Shown in pieces: positions 31,746 to 45,205 of a stretch of 64,000 nucleotides of DNA. Made by a program: the position numbers and the translations under genes. Within the stretch, counting starts at the first letter, position 1; each line of letters opens with the position of its first letter. Source of the DNA: Rhabdophis nuchalis. Lineage: Eukaryota > Chordata > Lepidosauria > Squamata > Natricidae. The DNA is taken from the NCBI GenBank assembly GCA_039707465.1, contig CM077648.1, positions 27,717,119 to 27,781,118 of the forward strand. The letters run 5' to 3'. The notes under the pieces are model-generated. The model was not told the origin of the DNA. It made no database searches and saw nothing but the letters and a program-made list of their open reading frames with translations.

Positions 31746-32569
31746 ATATCTTGATGTGATATTTTGACTAGAACTGTTTTCTTCCATGCCCATTTTATGT
31801 TTTCTATTATCACTTAGTTAATACCAGTGTCTGCTTCAAGAAATAAACTTCAAGAAATAAACTGGGAGCCAGTGAAGATCACATAAAAACAGGTAAGGTC
31901 TTCAAATCAGTCCAAACTGGAGCAAACTTTTTTTTAAAAAAAAAATTAAGAAAGGAGGACTTGGAAGTCAATGTGAGGGAAACACTAAAACTATTAAAAT
32001 TCTTCCTTTAAGCTGAAAGTATAAAACAAGAAATCCTTTCTATTCAATAAATAAAGAAAGTCTAACTTCCCTGAAATCCTAACCTTACAGCTCTACTAGT
32101 GTTTATGGCATGACTCATCATTCCTTGCAGTCTCCAACTTCACAGGAAAATAGCAATTGCATATTTATAGTTGTTGCTGTTATATATAGATCTCATTCAT
32201 ACAAGGTAAGACACTCTGGATAGAGCAATCCATAGATAAGGAACCACAATCAGAAGGCTGTTCCCCCTAGTGCCTAAACTCTAGGTCTCTATAATTGAGG
32301 TGGGCTTCAAATAGTAACCTTTGCACCCAGAAAGGCATAGGTGGATGAAGGCATTTTAAAGCCTGAAAGGTTTAAATGTACATGTCCAGGCATTAGGATA
32401 GCTATTACTAGCAAATGATCACTTCAAAGCAGGTATTCCCAGAAGCAATACATGGGTTTAGGCAGAGAATAATGTGAGAAGAGCCATTGAGGGGGGGGGG
32501 TCCCCTACACCTTACATTTATAACTTTTAAAAGCCAGACAAAGCATATTGTTCTGGTTAAGGTTTCACC
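31746..32569. other. No recognised feature
   Basis: AT-rich sequence. There is a tandem duplication AAGAAATAAACT at 31838-31862 and a G9 run at 32491-32500. Confidence 0.4.
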
Positions 32570-32577
32570 TACTAAGC

Positions 32578-32824
32578 CAGGGGTGGGCAAACTTTGCAAC
32601 TTTAAGTCTGAAGGACTTCAGCTCGCAGACTTCTCCAGCCAGCTTAACTTTGCAACTTTAAGTCTGAAGGACTTCAGCTCGCAGACTTCTCCAGCCAGCT
32701 TAACTTTGCAACTTTAAGTCTGAAGGACTTCAGCTCCCAGAATTCTCCAGCCAGCAAAGCTGACTGGAGAAGTCTGCGAGCTGAAGTCCTTCAGACTTAA
32801 AGTTGCAAAGTTTGCCCACCCCTG
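32578..32824. mobile_element. Palindromic hAT-type MITE with triplicated left arm
   Basis: The 8-bp sequence TACTAAGC flanks it at 32570-32577 and 32825-32832. Ends are CAGGGGTGGGCAAACTTTGC and its complement. The right arm is single. The left arm has three copies of a 56-bp segment, with TTTGCAACTTTAAG starting at 32593, 32649 and 32705. The third copy carries the standard CCCAGAATTC, while copies one and two carry CGCAGACTTC. The right arm also reads GAAGTCTGCG. Confidence 0.96.
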
Positions 32825-32832
32825 TACTAAGC

Positions 32833-34616
32833 CTTTGCGGGTGATACTTGGTCACCCACAAGGAGGCTGCTGAATCCCTTAGCTTTGAAAGGAGCCCTGA
32901 GAGAATTTTATTAGTAATTACTGATTGAGAGAATTATATTACTAACTGGTTTTGTTGTAGATGAGGCAGTCAAAATGGCATGTATCACCAAGACTTGAAG
33001 AGATATGACCATCTGAATTTCAGGTTTGGCATCAGCCATGACCTGGAAACGTGGGGATGGGAGGGAATTGGCCCTTATATCCAGGAGACCGCAATGGCTT
33101 TCAGAGGCTGTGTTCTACAGGTAATTGGGTGTGAGACCTTTGGCTAGAATTGGACTCTTGGGAAGAATTAAGTTGGTTGCTATTAGGTTAGCTTTCCTAC
33201 TGCACACTGACATCTCTATCTGAAGTGCTAGATCATTGTCTTCGTGATGGTATGTCTAAGGTTTATAGTTTCTGGGGACTTCAAAATGCTCCCAGAGGGC
33301 ATAGAGACTGAAAATTCATGGCCACCATAGCTACCATGGATTTCACCCAAGTCACTGAGACACACCAGAGGCCAAATGCTAGATTTTTTTAATTCTGGGA
33401 GTTGTATTACCACCATATCTAATGAGTTCCACATTGTAGAAAGCTGGCATTTATCAACTTTTCATAAGTCTCAACATATTTTTTTAAGAACATAATTAAG
33501 CCCGATGCCGTACTTTCATAATACATTTTAGTACTAACTTTTTAACAACTGATTGTTTTTAATCAAAGCCCATAAGGTATTCAGAAAATCATCTTTGTTT
33601 GGCAAATAATGAATACAGCCATGAATAAAGAGTAGCTAGAGTGACATCTAGTGCTCATTTATGCCTGAGAAAAGTAGTTGCTCATACTTAAGGCTTCCAT
33701 TTAAATTTAGGATGGTTGTGAACTTAGATATAAATATTTTCTAAGCTGCCTACAAAACTTGTAGAAGCATTTTTTAATGATATCTAATTTTTATAACTTA
33801 AATCTTAGTATTTTAAGGTTATAAAGTGTAAATTGATCTTGTAGACTTTTAACAGAATCATATCTAATTTATAAAGTTTATGTGAAGAACCAAAACACAC
33901 ACGTCATATTTTAATAATATATTTTTGTTTTATTAACGTGTTAGTTTTGTTAATTTACAGATAACTCTGGACATTTGATGCCTCACTGAAACTAGGTAAA
34001 GGGATCAGTAACAATGAGTGATAAAAAGAAAAAAGAAAAATATGTTAACATTAAAAAGCAGCATTAAAATCCAAGCAGTATTGGGGGGGAAAACAGCTTT
34101 ATTTTTTAAAGTTAAGTAAAAAACAGTCAAACGCTCCCTCTAATTCTACTGGAAAGGTGCTGTTATTTCAATGGTTATATCTTAAGTACCTATAGTAAAA
34201 CCTCTTTCCAGACTATAAGATCTACAACAGGTCTTCCGGAGATTATTATAAATTGAAAACCAGTTCAAATTACTTGTCCCAAATTGGATAAGAGTTTAAT
34301 AGTCAACATCAATACCCCAATCTATGATTAGAAAAATTTGAAACTAGTGAGGTTATCCCCATAAGCAAAGAAATAGGAACAACAAAGCCATCCATTACAT
34401 TACCCAGAGTCACACTGTAGTTGAGACAAATAAATTTAAACAATAGTTCCTAACAAAAAATAGTCATATCATTTGATATTAAATGTAACTCTTGACCTGA
34501 ACCATGAAGAATTTTCATCTAGATTCCATACATAAGACTGGAATCAAAAGAGGACCTTCTGCCAGCACATGTAACAAACCTAGTAAAGGTTCTTCTAATT
34601 ATCTGTGTGATTCAAG
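32833..34616. other. No recognised feature
   Basis: AT-rich sequence, with no family I can name and no convincing coding frame. Confidence 0.4.
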
Positions 34617-34618
34617 TA

Positions 34619-34985
34619 CAGGTAGCCCTCAATTCAGAACCAAAATTCTTGTTGCTAGGCAAGACAGTCCCTATGTAAATTTTGCTCCATTCTACAACCT
34701 TTCATGTCGTAGTGGTTAAATGAGCCACTGCGGTTGTTAAGTTGTTAAATGGTTGGAAAGTGAATCTGGCTTTCCCATTGATTTTGTTTGTCAGAGGGTC
34801 ACATAAGGTAATATCATGAGCGCAGGACATTGCAATAGTCATAAAGATGAGCCAGTTGCCTGGTGTCCTAATTTTGATTATGAGATCATGGCAATGTCGC
34901 AACAGTCATAAGTGTGAAAATTGATTGTGTCATTATTTTCAGTGCTGTTTAACTAAATGAATGGTGGTGAGTTGAGGAGTTCCTA
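34619..34985. mobile_element. Tigger-like MITE flanked by TA
   Basis: It starts TA-CAGGTAGCCCTCAATTCAG and ends GTTGAGGAGTTCCTA-TA, with TA on both sides (34617-34618 and 34986-34987). Family blocks GCAAGACAGTCCCTATGTAA, GTGAATCTGGCTTTCCC and ATTATGAGATCATGGCAATG are in order. It is full length, about 367 bp. The TA target and CAG terminus support the Tigger/pogo assignment. Confidence 0.85.
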
Positions 34986-35052
34986 TAACATGGTCCAAAA
35001 ATACCACTAGGTTTCCAATCTATATCAGATGGAGGACTACAAAAATACATTA

Positions 35053-35749
35053 CCATATTTTTCGGAGTATAAGACACACCTTTCCCCCCCCTCAAAAAAA
35101 AGCGTAAACATCTGGGTGTGTTTTATACCCCCAAGTGTAATTGCATGGATCATTTGAAGAAGGGGCAGGTGACGCGGGCACTGCACAGGAGGCATAAGGC
35201 AAGGTGGGTTGCCACTCTACCTGTCCCTGGTCAGTTTCTGCTCCTGTCCCACGAGACGGATCTGTGATCCCCACCACCTGAAATGCTCTTTTTCCTCCCT
35301 GATTGCAAAAATGGGGCATGTGTCCTCCTGGCCAGATTGGGCGCCAAACCAGTAGTAATGCCTGAGGAATCCACCCCACACACTGCAGTTAAATGCATGA
35401 TAGGGTTTGTTTTAAATGGATAAAAAGATCTGTGCTGCTCATTATCAAAATCTGAGTGGAAGTGAGAATCCCTGCCGCATTTAACCTCCCCAAAACAGGC
35501 GGCGATAGTCTATGGCAATCCCTGCAGCCTGGAACAGGTGATTGGGAGTATTTCACCTGCCAATCAACTGCTCCACCTGAATCAGGCTGCTGAAGCTGAC
35601 AAGGCCATTTGCTGTTTGCTAAAAGGATGCTAGCCAGATTAATACCAATTAATACCAAGGTAGAGGCAGAAACTTTTTTTCCTATTTTCCTCCCTCCAAA
35701 TTAGGGTGCATCTGATACTCTGGTGCGTCTAATACTCTGAAAAATACGG
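35053..35749. mobile_element. TA-flanked MITE, larger relative of 15680-16079
   Basis: Left end CCATATTTTTCGGAGTATAA and right end TACTCTGAAAAATACGG are inverted, with TA at 35051-35052 and 35750-35751. The interior (697 bp total) is not the same as in the 400-bp relative. The minus frames of 89-95 codons have no known domain. Family members that share termini but not interior are typical of internally rearranged non-autonomous elements. Confidence 0.85.
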
Positions 35750-35751
35750 TA

Positions 35752-37482
35752 TACCTTTATTTTGCTGAATCATTCTCTCACTAAGAGTTCAAGCATTAAT
35801 CATTCAGCACATTCATGTGGGAACATTTAACCAAATAGAAATGGAACAATTCTGCTCTTGGTCCAAGAAGAATATCATGGTTGATAGTATTGTGATAATA
35901 TTAAAACTGCATGCAGACAACCCCAAATCTCCATAAACTATTTATGTCCTTACTGGGAATATCATAAATCACTTCCTCTTCCTCTTCATCCTTCTCTTTC
36001 TCCCCATGTAACTGGAAAAAAGAGCATTTCCTAATTTTAAATGCAAAATTCTAGAAGCTTTTGCTTCAGTGGAGTCTCCTTTTTTTCACTAAACCGAAAC
36101 AAATCTAGAATTTTCTGCATGCACAGAAGTTCCTTTGCCATTATCTCCCTAAGATATATTGAACAATTATAAGTAGACAATTCTGTATTCCAAACCATAA
36201 CATAATATTAAGATGGAATATATGGCATAGTTGGAGAAACAGACTGGCATTACCCAATTCCTGGCTCTGTTAGGGCACATTGGTAGAAATGCACTGAGTA
36301 GATTGATTCATCTTTAGCAACTCATATTGCCATACTAACTCATCTTTCATATGTTAATTTGTTCCATTAAAATATTCCCAAAAAATGCAAAATTAGATTT
36401 ACGACTAGCTCAAACATAGATAAATTGCCCTCTTCCACAGTGATTTGAATCTAATACCATTTCCATACAACGTATAATAACATAATTAATGTTAAGGAAA
36501 CAAAAAACATTATAAACTAAAATTGATTCATTCAATTTTTTTTAAAGTGTGGTACCACAGGGACATAAACAGTTGAGCAGAGCTATAATATATTTTCAAC
36601 TAGTCTCTAAATTCAACTGTTTCTGGATGAACTTTTAAAAAAAGTTTATAGAGTTATCGCAATGAAATAGACCTAAAGGTTTTTCCATTCTATCATCTGA
36701 TCCTGTCAGTCTAGTTTCTTGTTAATTTGGTATGACAGCAAATAAATAGATACCTAATGGAATATATATCTTTCTAAAACAAGATCTATTCATATGTCTT
36801 TTCAAAGTTTTAGTCCAAATATCCCCAATCTGTCCTACTCGTTGCCTTAGTTTATGCCCTACTCAGCAATTCTATTTATGTGACCTTGAAGAAATCCAGT
36901 GTATTTTATTTTCAAACTGTTATTATTTGTCATTTACACCCTGCTTCAGGGACTACACTCTCAGCCTATGAAATATCCTAAGTGCTGCACTTATTGAACT
37001 AAATTATATGTAAAAGTATTGTCTAGCTGTGTTCCTTAAACAATTTCCTAATATTTGTCTGTGTCAAAATACAATAGAGGATTGGACAACCTGTAAATTC
37101 CATGTATTTTCAAGGCTCATTTTTATGGTTTCATTCTAGGATTCTGCCATCAAAAATCAGTAGTGATTCCTCACAGTTTTTCAAACGTTTTCAATAAAAA
37201 GGTATGTGTTAAGATTATAATACTTTGGTTCTTATTTTTCTTTAATGTAAGAAAAAATATAGTTTTATCCTGCCCGATCTCTCCAGTGACTTCATCATAC
37301 CTATAGTTCTTAGCTGCCAAACATTTTGCAGGATTTAATTGTTAAATGTCAATGTGAAAAACTTAATGAAAGAAGCCTTACGTTTTTTGGTAGAATGGTA
37401 AGCTATGCATGTGAACATTGTCTTATAACCACTTGGTGACAGTTTCACAAAATCTTTGGCCAAAATAGTCACCTAATCTGAA
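35752..37482. other. No recognised feature
   Basis: AT-rich sequence without recognised repeats or frames of note. Confidence 0.45.
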
Positions 37483-37684
37483 GAATTTTTATTTTTATTT
37501 TATTTTATTAAATTTATACCCCGCCCTTCTCCTTGTTAGGACCCAGGGCGGCGCACAGGCATTATTCAAAACCCCAAAATACAATAAATATCAGTTAAAA
37601 TATATTAAATTAATTAACCCGTGCTAAAACCCATGTTAAAACCATTACCAAATTATAATTTGTTTTTAAAAAGTCAGAATAATC
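37483..37684 (-). mobile_element. L2-like LINE 3' UTR tail
   Basis: It is nearly identical to 31222-31405, including TTATACCCCGCCCTTCTCCT, GGACCCAGGGCGGCGCACAG and the TTAATTAACCCGTGCTAAAA block. Only the 3' UTR was copied, with no coding part. The strong match suggests both copies came from closely related, fairly recent source elements. Confidence 0.9.
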
Positions 37685-38837
37685 TGAATAATCTGATTCT
37701 CTGTGTTGCTATTGAGAAAGACTATATCTGAAGATTCTACTCCCAATTAAATAAAGAATAATGTCATTTCTATTAACAGGATTCAATTGTTTTCCATTTT
37801 TTGCCAAAGCCATTGAATACCTACCTGCATGATTTGCAAAGTGAGAAGAGCTGATTAAAAGGATTGTTTGAAATAAACCTCATTTCTCTTGTTATGACCC
37901 ATAATTTATACCGGCACAGGCAAAATGAATAAATTAATAGATCTCTCCCTTAAAATGTATCAAAACTGGAAAGCAATAGCCGACAGAAATGTCTCAGGTG
38001 TCTAAAACCTAGTGCTGCTATCATAGGACGGTTTGCAAAGGCTGAGTCATGCCTTCTTAGTGTCAATTAGCCTAATTATTGCTTTTGCTGCTTAGAGGGC
38101 CTTTCAATCACTTTTGAAACATCCCTCTGCACAAATGTCAGTTAGTCATACACAGATTTTCTCACATACCACAATGTGACTTGGCGGCTGGGCTTGGAAA
38201 ATGCATTCTTTGATTTCGCCACAATGCTGACCCACCCACTGTCAAAAAAGGAAAGCTTTCTCTTTGCCACCCATTAATTCAATGCTCTTCTGTCAGCCAC
38301 AGAAGCCAAGGCACAATTTGTTGGCCACTGATACAGCCCAGCATCCTATTATCTCTTCATCTTGCCTGCTAGGTGGTCGAGGGTGTGCTTTTCCCTCCGG
38401 GGGAAATGTACCTGTTAAGACAATATTTCTTTTGGCTGCTGCTCTAAGCCATAGGCAAAGGGGATTAGTGGTTCAGCTTTTAATTGTGCTTGCCTTCTTC
38501 TCCTGAAAATGGCAATCATTCCATAGCACCTTTTGTGACGTGAAAATGAGAATTGGATTAAAGCATACTTTAGGTTCCTCACCAGCTTCTTGAAGTCTGG
38601 AAGGCCTTGCTTAAGCCATTCGGTGTGCATAACAGACAGCCAGATCCCAGCACTAATGTATCATTGGCAACAACGGTGTAGTTTCAAAGCAATCTGGGAA
38701 TCAGCTGCGTTGGGAAGAGGGTTAAGATTCAGATTTGAAAGGTGGCAATAAATAATTATTCGGTTTAGGTTGACATATAATATCAGCTTGCTACATTTAA
38801 GAAGCAGGCAGATTAAGAACTTCCAATAGAAGATAAC
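37685..38837. other. No recognised feature
   Basis: Less AT-rich than neighbouring stretches. Frames at 38264-38506 and 38415-38630 overlap on opposite strands, without domain content. Confidence 0.4.
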
Positions 38838-39330
38838 ATTTTATTTATTTATTTATTCATCCATTCATTTACTATTTTAATTAATTGATTAATTGGTTGA
38901 TCGATTAATTAAATAATTTCTATGCCATCCAGCTTACCAATACAGTGAATCTGGGTAGCTTACGAAACAATAAAAAATTAAGAAGTGCTAAAAAGAACAA
39001 TTTAAATTATAAAAATTAAGTTAAAAGCCAAGAAGATGGGTGGCCTGAGGTAAAATTTCCACCCTGTCAGCTAATCCCAGCGTAGCACAGATTCCAGGCT
39101 AAGCAGCAAAGGCAAGTTTTAGTCTTTTCCAGAATGTAGGGATGTACGGATGGACCTCACCTCCAGGGAGAATATTTCAGAGGGTGGGACCACAACAGAA
39201 AAGGCTTCTCAACTCTTCCAACCAAAATTCTTTGTCCAATAGGATCCAAAGTAGACGCTTTCTGCTGGATCAAGAGGGTAGGTTAGTCCCATCTATATGT
39301 GGATCAAGGTTGAATGTGGCGTTATTGATG
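38838..39330 (-). mobile_element. Squamate LINE-type 3' region, class uncertain
   Basis: An ATTT tail (38841-38867) is followed by a TTTCTATGCCATCCAGC block, then a decayed stretch with GGAGAATATTTCAGAGGGTG and CACAACAGAAAAGGCTTCTC. The same order is seen at 50073-50710 and 53698-53995. It resembles 3' regions of reptilian CR1/L2-type LINEs known to me, but no reverse transcriptase block is present to fix the class. Confidence 0.45.
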
Positions 39331-39414
39331 CTCTCTGAGCTTGGTTGTTTGTTGCAGATATTTCATTACCAGACTAGATAACCTTATCAGTGCTAGTGAA
39401 TGAGGGGTTTGCTC

Positions 39415-39715
39415 CAGTGGTGGGTTCCCTATCCCATCGCAGTCAGTATGCTGCAATGGGCCAAGTGTCCACCACATGTATCTGCGCTGTTGCATATGCA
39501 CCCACTGCCCGCAACGCTCCAACTGCTCAGCGGAACATCACACCGGCTCCATACGCTCCATGTGCGTGCGCAAATACAGGTCAAATACAGGTAAGGATGG
39601 CGGGTGGGTGAATGTACCAGAAACCAGAAGATCATCTGCTTTTCTGGTTCTCAGCGCACATACATGCCTGCACTCCCATTTTGGCACTCAGTGCCAAAAA
39701 GGGTTGCCAACACTG
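39415..39715. mobile_element. hAT-type MITE with mismatched ends
   Basis: The left end CAGTGGTGGGTTCCCT is of the 3606 type, and the right end AAGGGTTGCCAACACTG is of the 26788/52191 type. No 8-bp duplication is present. It may be a recombinant of two insertions or a degenerate element. A short tandem pair, CAAATACAGGT, lies at 39571-39592. Confidence 0.6.
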
Positions 39716-39723
39716 CCCTAGCA

Positions 39724-42700
39724 TATAGTCATTTCATCTATCTACTGACATGATAGTCCATTTTGTACTTTGCACACATTTCTTTAAGTATATATTTATT
39801 TGTTAATGATTAGATATTCCAGTTCATCAAAGCTACTCTGATATTCCCCCCCCCCCCTTTTCCCCAGATCCTTACGGTCAGGTTCACATCTATTGGAAGT
39901 ACCTTCTTTGCTTCAATGTCTCATTTGTGCATCAGGTAAAAATTCAATATAAATGTTTTAATCAATATTTTAAGCATATTCTGTAATAATTAATTTCAAT
40001 GGGATTGTACAGGATGAACTTAAATTTGTATCAACTGATGTGTGTATAAAATGCATAGGTGCAATTTCCAAATATTGAATAATGGAAAACATAGCCAGTT
40101 TATTTTAATCCACATTTACTGTTAAAAGTATTGTTACTTAAATATGAATATTAGAATATTTATTAAATTAATATATGTATACATAAAACATTATTTTCTT
40201 CTGATCAATTCAAGATCAGTTTCTCTTTTCTTTCATTTAAGATCCCAATCGTGTAGACAACATTCCACTGTCTTATCAAATGCAAAGTCGGCTGGCTAAA
40301 AAGCCAACCTGAGCCACACTTATAATTGTCCAATGATACACTTAAAAGACACTAAGTCATAGCTCATGCACTAAATATTAAGACTACCTCTACCATCTGG
40401 GGACCTTGAATACTGTATGCATTGCCCACTGTATGGCATCACAGTGTAAGGTTTAGTTCTTGTAGTCAGTAAAAAACAAAATACGAGCAAATCTGATCAT
40501 TACCACACACACAAAAATACTGATAGAAACAAGTCTTCCCAAAGAAGACAATGCCAAATAATCTACAATATAACATAGAAATAAAAATGAAATGACAAGA
40601 GTTTGAACATTGTGTAAATGTGTTTGTGCGTGTTTGTCTTTAGCTATCATTCTTGAACCAAAGCAGTTGCTGAATTCTTTCTAGTTATGGCTTCCTACTT
40701 GCTTTAATAAATGATGTTCACCTGAAATCTTGGATTTTGTTTTCCCTGAAATTGCCTAAGTGGTTCATTCCTGCCTGGAAGGTGAAATGTAGCATACAAT
40801 TTTAGTTCTATTGTTCCAAGCTATTTCAAGGCCTTGATAAAGATAAAGCAAATCCTTCTTTCAAAATATTATGAGACAAATAAGTCCCATAAAATATCCA
40901 GGTCAGCCCTGAGCTATACAAGCTATAAATTCAGGAACAGAAGTTTCCTAGGCTTAAGTTTCACTGTAACCATTCAAGTCATAGCTTGCTTTTGAGTAAC
41001 TTAAAACTGTTATATCCCAAACGTCTTTCAGTCAGTCATTTCCTCCATTTCAGGGATGGCTTTCATAAGATCTATTTTTGTAAGCTATTATACATTGTTT
41101 TGTTATTGTACCAGCTCCACTTGTGAATTTTTTAAAACAAATTATTCTGTGTTCCAGAAACATGTGATTGATTACTTACAAAAATCTGCCAGAATATGAA
41201 TATTCCCCACTGAGGTGTCTTCTGAACATTCTGACTGTCCATTGAACTATGTACTTTAAATAAGTTGTTTGCTTTATTGTTAACATATTCATTGAGATGT
41301 AACATGACTTATGACAAGAAAGAGAAGTTCATAAATACAAATGGGAAATTATATTCCTATCAGAATTCACAATGTCTAAACAGTACAAATAAATCATCTT
41401 CTACGCTGCATTCCAAAATTGATAAATGGGCAATAATATTATCACTTTCAGAAAGAGTGAAAGAAATTTGTTTTCACCATATACACTGTAATATTTTTAA
41501 CACTATGTTTTGCTTTATTCTGTCATCTGGTGTATCTATTAGATTTATCATTTAAAATTCTCTCCAAGAGGAATTTCACAAAATCCCTAAAGATACCCAG
41601 ATTGGTAAGCCTGTTCTAACTGCTATAACAATATCATGAAGCTGAGCTTGAATTACCAATACACTAGAGAATTCTAATGCAATTATGAGTGTTTACTTAC
41701 ACCATGTGTTTCTCACTGAAGCTCGGCTGTATCAGGATAAACCAAAGGGAGCTAATGTTTTATAGATGGTAAGACTCTGTTTGTTTTCAGTAGGGCTAAA
41801 TCTCCCAAAGCACTCAGACACACTAATTAAAGTAAACTGCAGAGGCCCATAATAAAATATATGTGTTTGGAGACTGTGAGATGAACTCTGCTGGCTTATT
41901 AAAAGTCAAAAGAAAAATATACATTATTTATGACTTCAAAGGGACACATTGTGAGCTCTGGTTTATTTAAAAGATTAACTAAGCATTGGTTATTGGTGAC
42001 CATCTGAATAGCTTCTCTTTCACAGTTCATTAGATATGTCATACATGTGGGAAGTCGTAATTTGGTATTGGGTCAAATAGTATTAATTAAATAAATTTCA
42101 GAGAGCATCCCAGTATTATTAAATATAATCTTTGTGAAAATAGCAATGAAGAAAGCATTGGGCCTTTTTTTTCCCCTGTTCACTACCGCCATTCACATCC
42201 TAATTATATTTCGAAACCCTACATACATTTTTTAAATGCATACCAAAAGCCACTAACCCAAAGGAAGTTGTTTCTTTCATACAGATATTGGTCCAGACAC
42301 AATTATATGGATTCTGGCTCTCCATTATTGTATAACAATGGCCAAACTGTGATCAAAAGCTGTAAAGAAGCAATCAAAATCCTCTAGGGAATTACATATT
42401 TCCTATTCCTGTAGTAGTGGAATATATTTCATTGTCCAAATGACTTGTTGGAGCAATGTCTAATCCATATAAACAGTGTAGTTAATGAATAAGGACAGCT
42501 TCACATTGTCACCACTTGTATTCCCCAATACCTCAGCAACAGTCTTAAAGCTACCAGTTCTGCACTACTGAAAATGAGAAGCAAAAATCATTGTCTTCAC
42601 AAGCTATAACTCCTATAGAAACAAATAAACAAACCAACAAAACCTCTCAGCCACACTTTTCCAATAAATGGAAATGAAATGGATCACTTGCATGTGTTCA

Positions 42701-43309
42701 GGCATACATTCAGATAAGACCTCCTCCTTAATTCATGTTGCGTTCATTTGTCTGCCCGTCCATAAAAAAATCCCAGCAGTTCCTGTGATCAAACACTAAA
42801 AAGCCTTTAAGATGGCTTCCCTTTGAAAGCTCTGTTAGGGTGGCTGCAACTCCAGAAACTGGGTGGCAGGGTGAAGACAGTTTCTGCCTATGAGGAAACA
42901 GACTGCCCTCAAGCTTAACAGAATCACAGTGTCTCAAAAACCAGGCTTGAATTTTAGCAACTTCAAGCAAAGCTGGAAATAAATTAAGTTGCTAAACAGG
43001 AATGGCATCATGCAATTAGTAGGCCATGGGATAAGTGCACAGTAAAGATAATATGTGCATATGCTCTGTGATTTGCACTTTCTGACACTAAAGATACATT
43101 TCTATAGATTTGAATAACCCAATGACTTCCTTAAAACTCATGGGGCTTGTCCCTGATAGTAAGAAATATATATTAGGCATAAAATTGCACTTTTCCTATT
43201 TATGCAGCCCATAAATTGTTACAAGATTTCATATTTGTATTAATTCCATTTGTAATCTATTCTTTTATCCAAATGGTTTGCCATTAAGAGTTGTTAACCT
43301 AATTTTGTG
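39724..43309. other. Long stretch with no recognised feature
   Basis: About 3.6 kb of AT-rich DNA with a C12 run at 39847-39858. Frames up to 96 codons have no domain content. I recognise no transposon here, unlike most of the window. Conserved non-coding elements could hide here but cannot be detected without alignment. Confidence 0.5.
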
Positions 43310-43940
43310 AAGCTTCTTCTCCGGTAACATTGTACTGCAAACTAGGGCATACAAAACCTTTACCAGACCAATTCTCGAATACAGCTCATCTGTCTGGAAT
43401 CAACATTGTATATCAGGCATTACTACAATTGAGCAGATCCAGAGCTATTTCAAGAGAAGAGTACTCCAGTTCTCTTCTCACAATATAATCCCTTATGCCA
43501 CCAGGCTCAAAATTTGGGGCTTGGACAACCTGGAAATAGGCTGCCTACAGTCTGACCTAAGCATAGTACACAAAATTGTCTACTACCTGCCAACGACTAT
43601 ATTAGCTTCAACCTCAATCATATGCGGGCAAACAATAGATACAAACTCAAGGTAAACTACCCTAACTAGATTGCAGAAAATACAACTTCAGCAACAGAGT
43701 GTTCAATGCCTGGAATGCTCTACTTGACTCCGTTGTTACATCCTCAAACCCGCACAGCTTCAATCTCACCCCATTTCTAAGAAGTCCGTAAGACGGCATG
43801 CATAAGCACACCAGAGTGCCTACCATCCTTGTCCTACTGTCCCCATTTATTTGTCCCCATTTTCTTTGTTCGTGTCCATGTTTATACTCAAACCTATTAA
43901 TTTGTACATGTTTGACAAAATAAATAAATAAAAATAAAAA
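43310..43940 (+). mobile_element. LINE reverse transcriptase C-terminal remnant and tail
   Basis: Across frame shifts the plus strand reads RAYKTFTRPILEYSS-VWNQ, then TIEQIQ, RLKIWGLDNLE, and VFNAWNALLDSVVTS, followed by NPHSFN. This is the C-terminal order of CR1/Rex-type LINEs. The 3' end is GTTTGACAAAATAAATAAAT, an (AAAT)n tail at about 43916-43935. Multiple stops show an old dead copy. It differs from both the CR1 and the L2-like groups elsewhere in the window. Confidence 0.78.
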
Positions 43941-44539
43941 ATGTCCACACCCCCTGTTGAAAAAGAATAACAGAAGCTAAATGCCCAATAAGCTTTATGG
44001 GCAAGTAACTGCATTCCATAATCAAAGTAATAAAACTTTTTAGAATTTTCAAACTACCTTGGTAAGACACTAAGAAATTTCCCAACAGATTTGAGCCGAT
44101 ATGATGCAAGTACTATACTTCACCAAAATTCCCTCAAAGTAGCACGTCCAAATTATTCCAATCCAGCACCATATTTTCTAGTAGAATCCAACATCTGGAG
44201 CATCATATTGAAGAAGGTTGATGTTTTTTTATCTGGGGTCTATACTTTACAAATACATATTTAATATCCATCATAATACTTGACTATGACTATGGATTCC
44301 ACTGATTTCATATATCTGATATGAATAAAATCCAAGAGCTCAAGTTGCTTTAAGCAACCAAATAAGAGAAATTAATAATATTAGCCCATGCTTTACATTA
44401 ACTGAGTGGTTTCAATTTGCCTGGAGAAACCTAGTAGTTTATTTTTGACTCATAATCTTAACAATTACCGTACAAACCACATGTGTATTTTTGTTTGGAG
44501 ATTGTTTAGGGTTTTTTAAATCAATCATTCATTAAGGGT
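43941..44539. other. No recognised feature
   Basis: AT-rich sequence with no coding signal. Confidence 0.4.
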
Positions 44540-45200
44540 TTTTGGTATAACAGGAAAAATAAACAGTAATGAAAAGAAAATAGAAGGATTACAATTAATT
44601 GTAGGACAAAAAATAATTGAAAAACTGTCAAAGAGAATGAGTGAGAGAGACAAAGGGAGAGAGGGAGAAATTATAAATTGTTTACCTATTGTAACTGTAT
44701 TTCTGCAGTTAAAATCTAGAATTTTGATACCAGAGAAGAATAATGGAGGAACCGAAAGGATAAAAAAATTAATGGATTTGTAGACAATTACCTGTATTTG
44801 TGTAGAAATCGACAGATTAATGCTAAAAATAAATGATAAAAGAGATACACAATATTATTCAACATGGAATAGATTCTATCAATGGTTAGAAATCATTAAT
44901 ACAATCAATGAGGTAGGTAGAAGTTGGAATGTGAAAGAATCAGGTTAGGTGGACATGGAAAGAGATATTATGTATGTATTAGAATGTAGGTATTAGAATG
45001 TTGGATAAATTGACATACTAGAATATGATGGTCAGAAACTACTTTACAACGCTAGCACTATTTAAAATAGTATATATGTTATTCTGTTTTTACTTTTGTT
45101 GTATGGTAAGTGGGATGCCAAGACAATTACACTGTATTCAATATATTTATACATATTTTACATATTTATATGTAAACAATAAAAATAAATCTTTTAAAAA
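44540..45200 (+). mobile_element. L1 LINE 3' end
   Basis: The frame near 44860-44900 reads TWNRFYQWLEIIN, like the last residues of squamate L1 ORF2 (WKPFIxYL region). A 3' UTR follows, with TATTCTGTTTTTACTTTTGT, GTATGGTAAGTGGGATGCC and a poly(A)-like end, AACAATAAAAATAAATC, near 45180. 5'-truncated and decayed. Confidence 0.6.
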
Positions 45201-45205
45201 AGACA

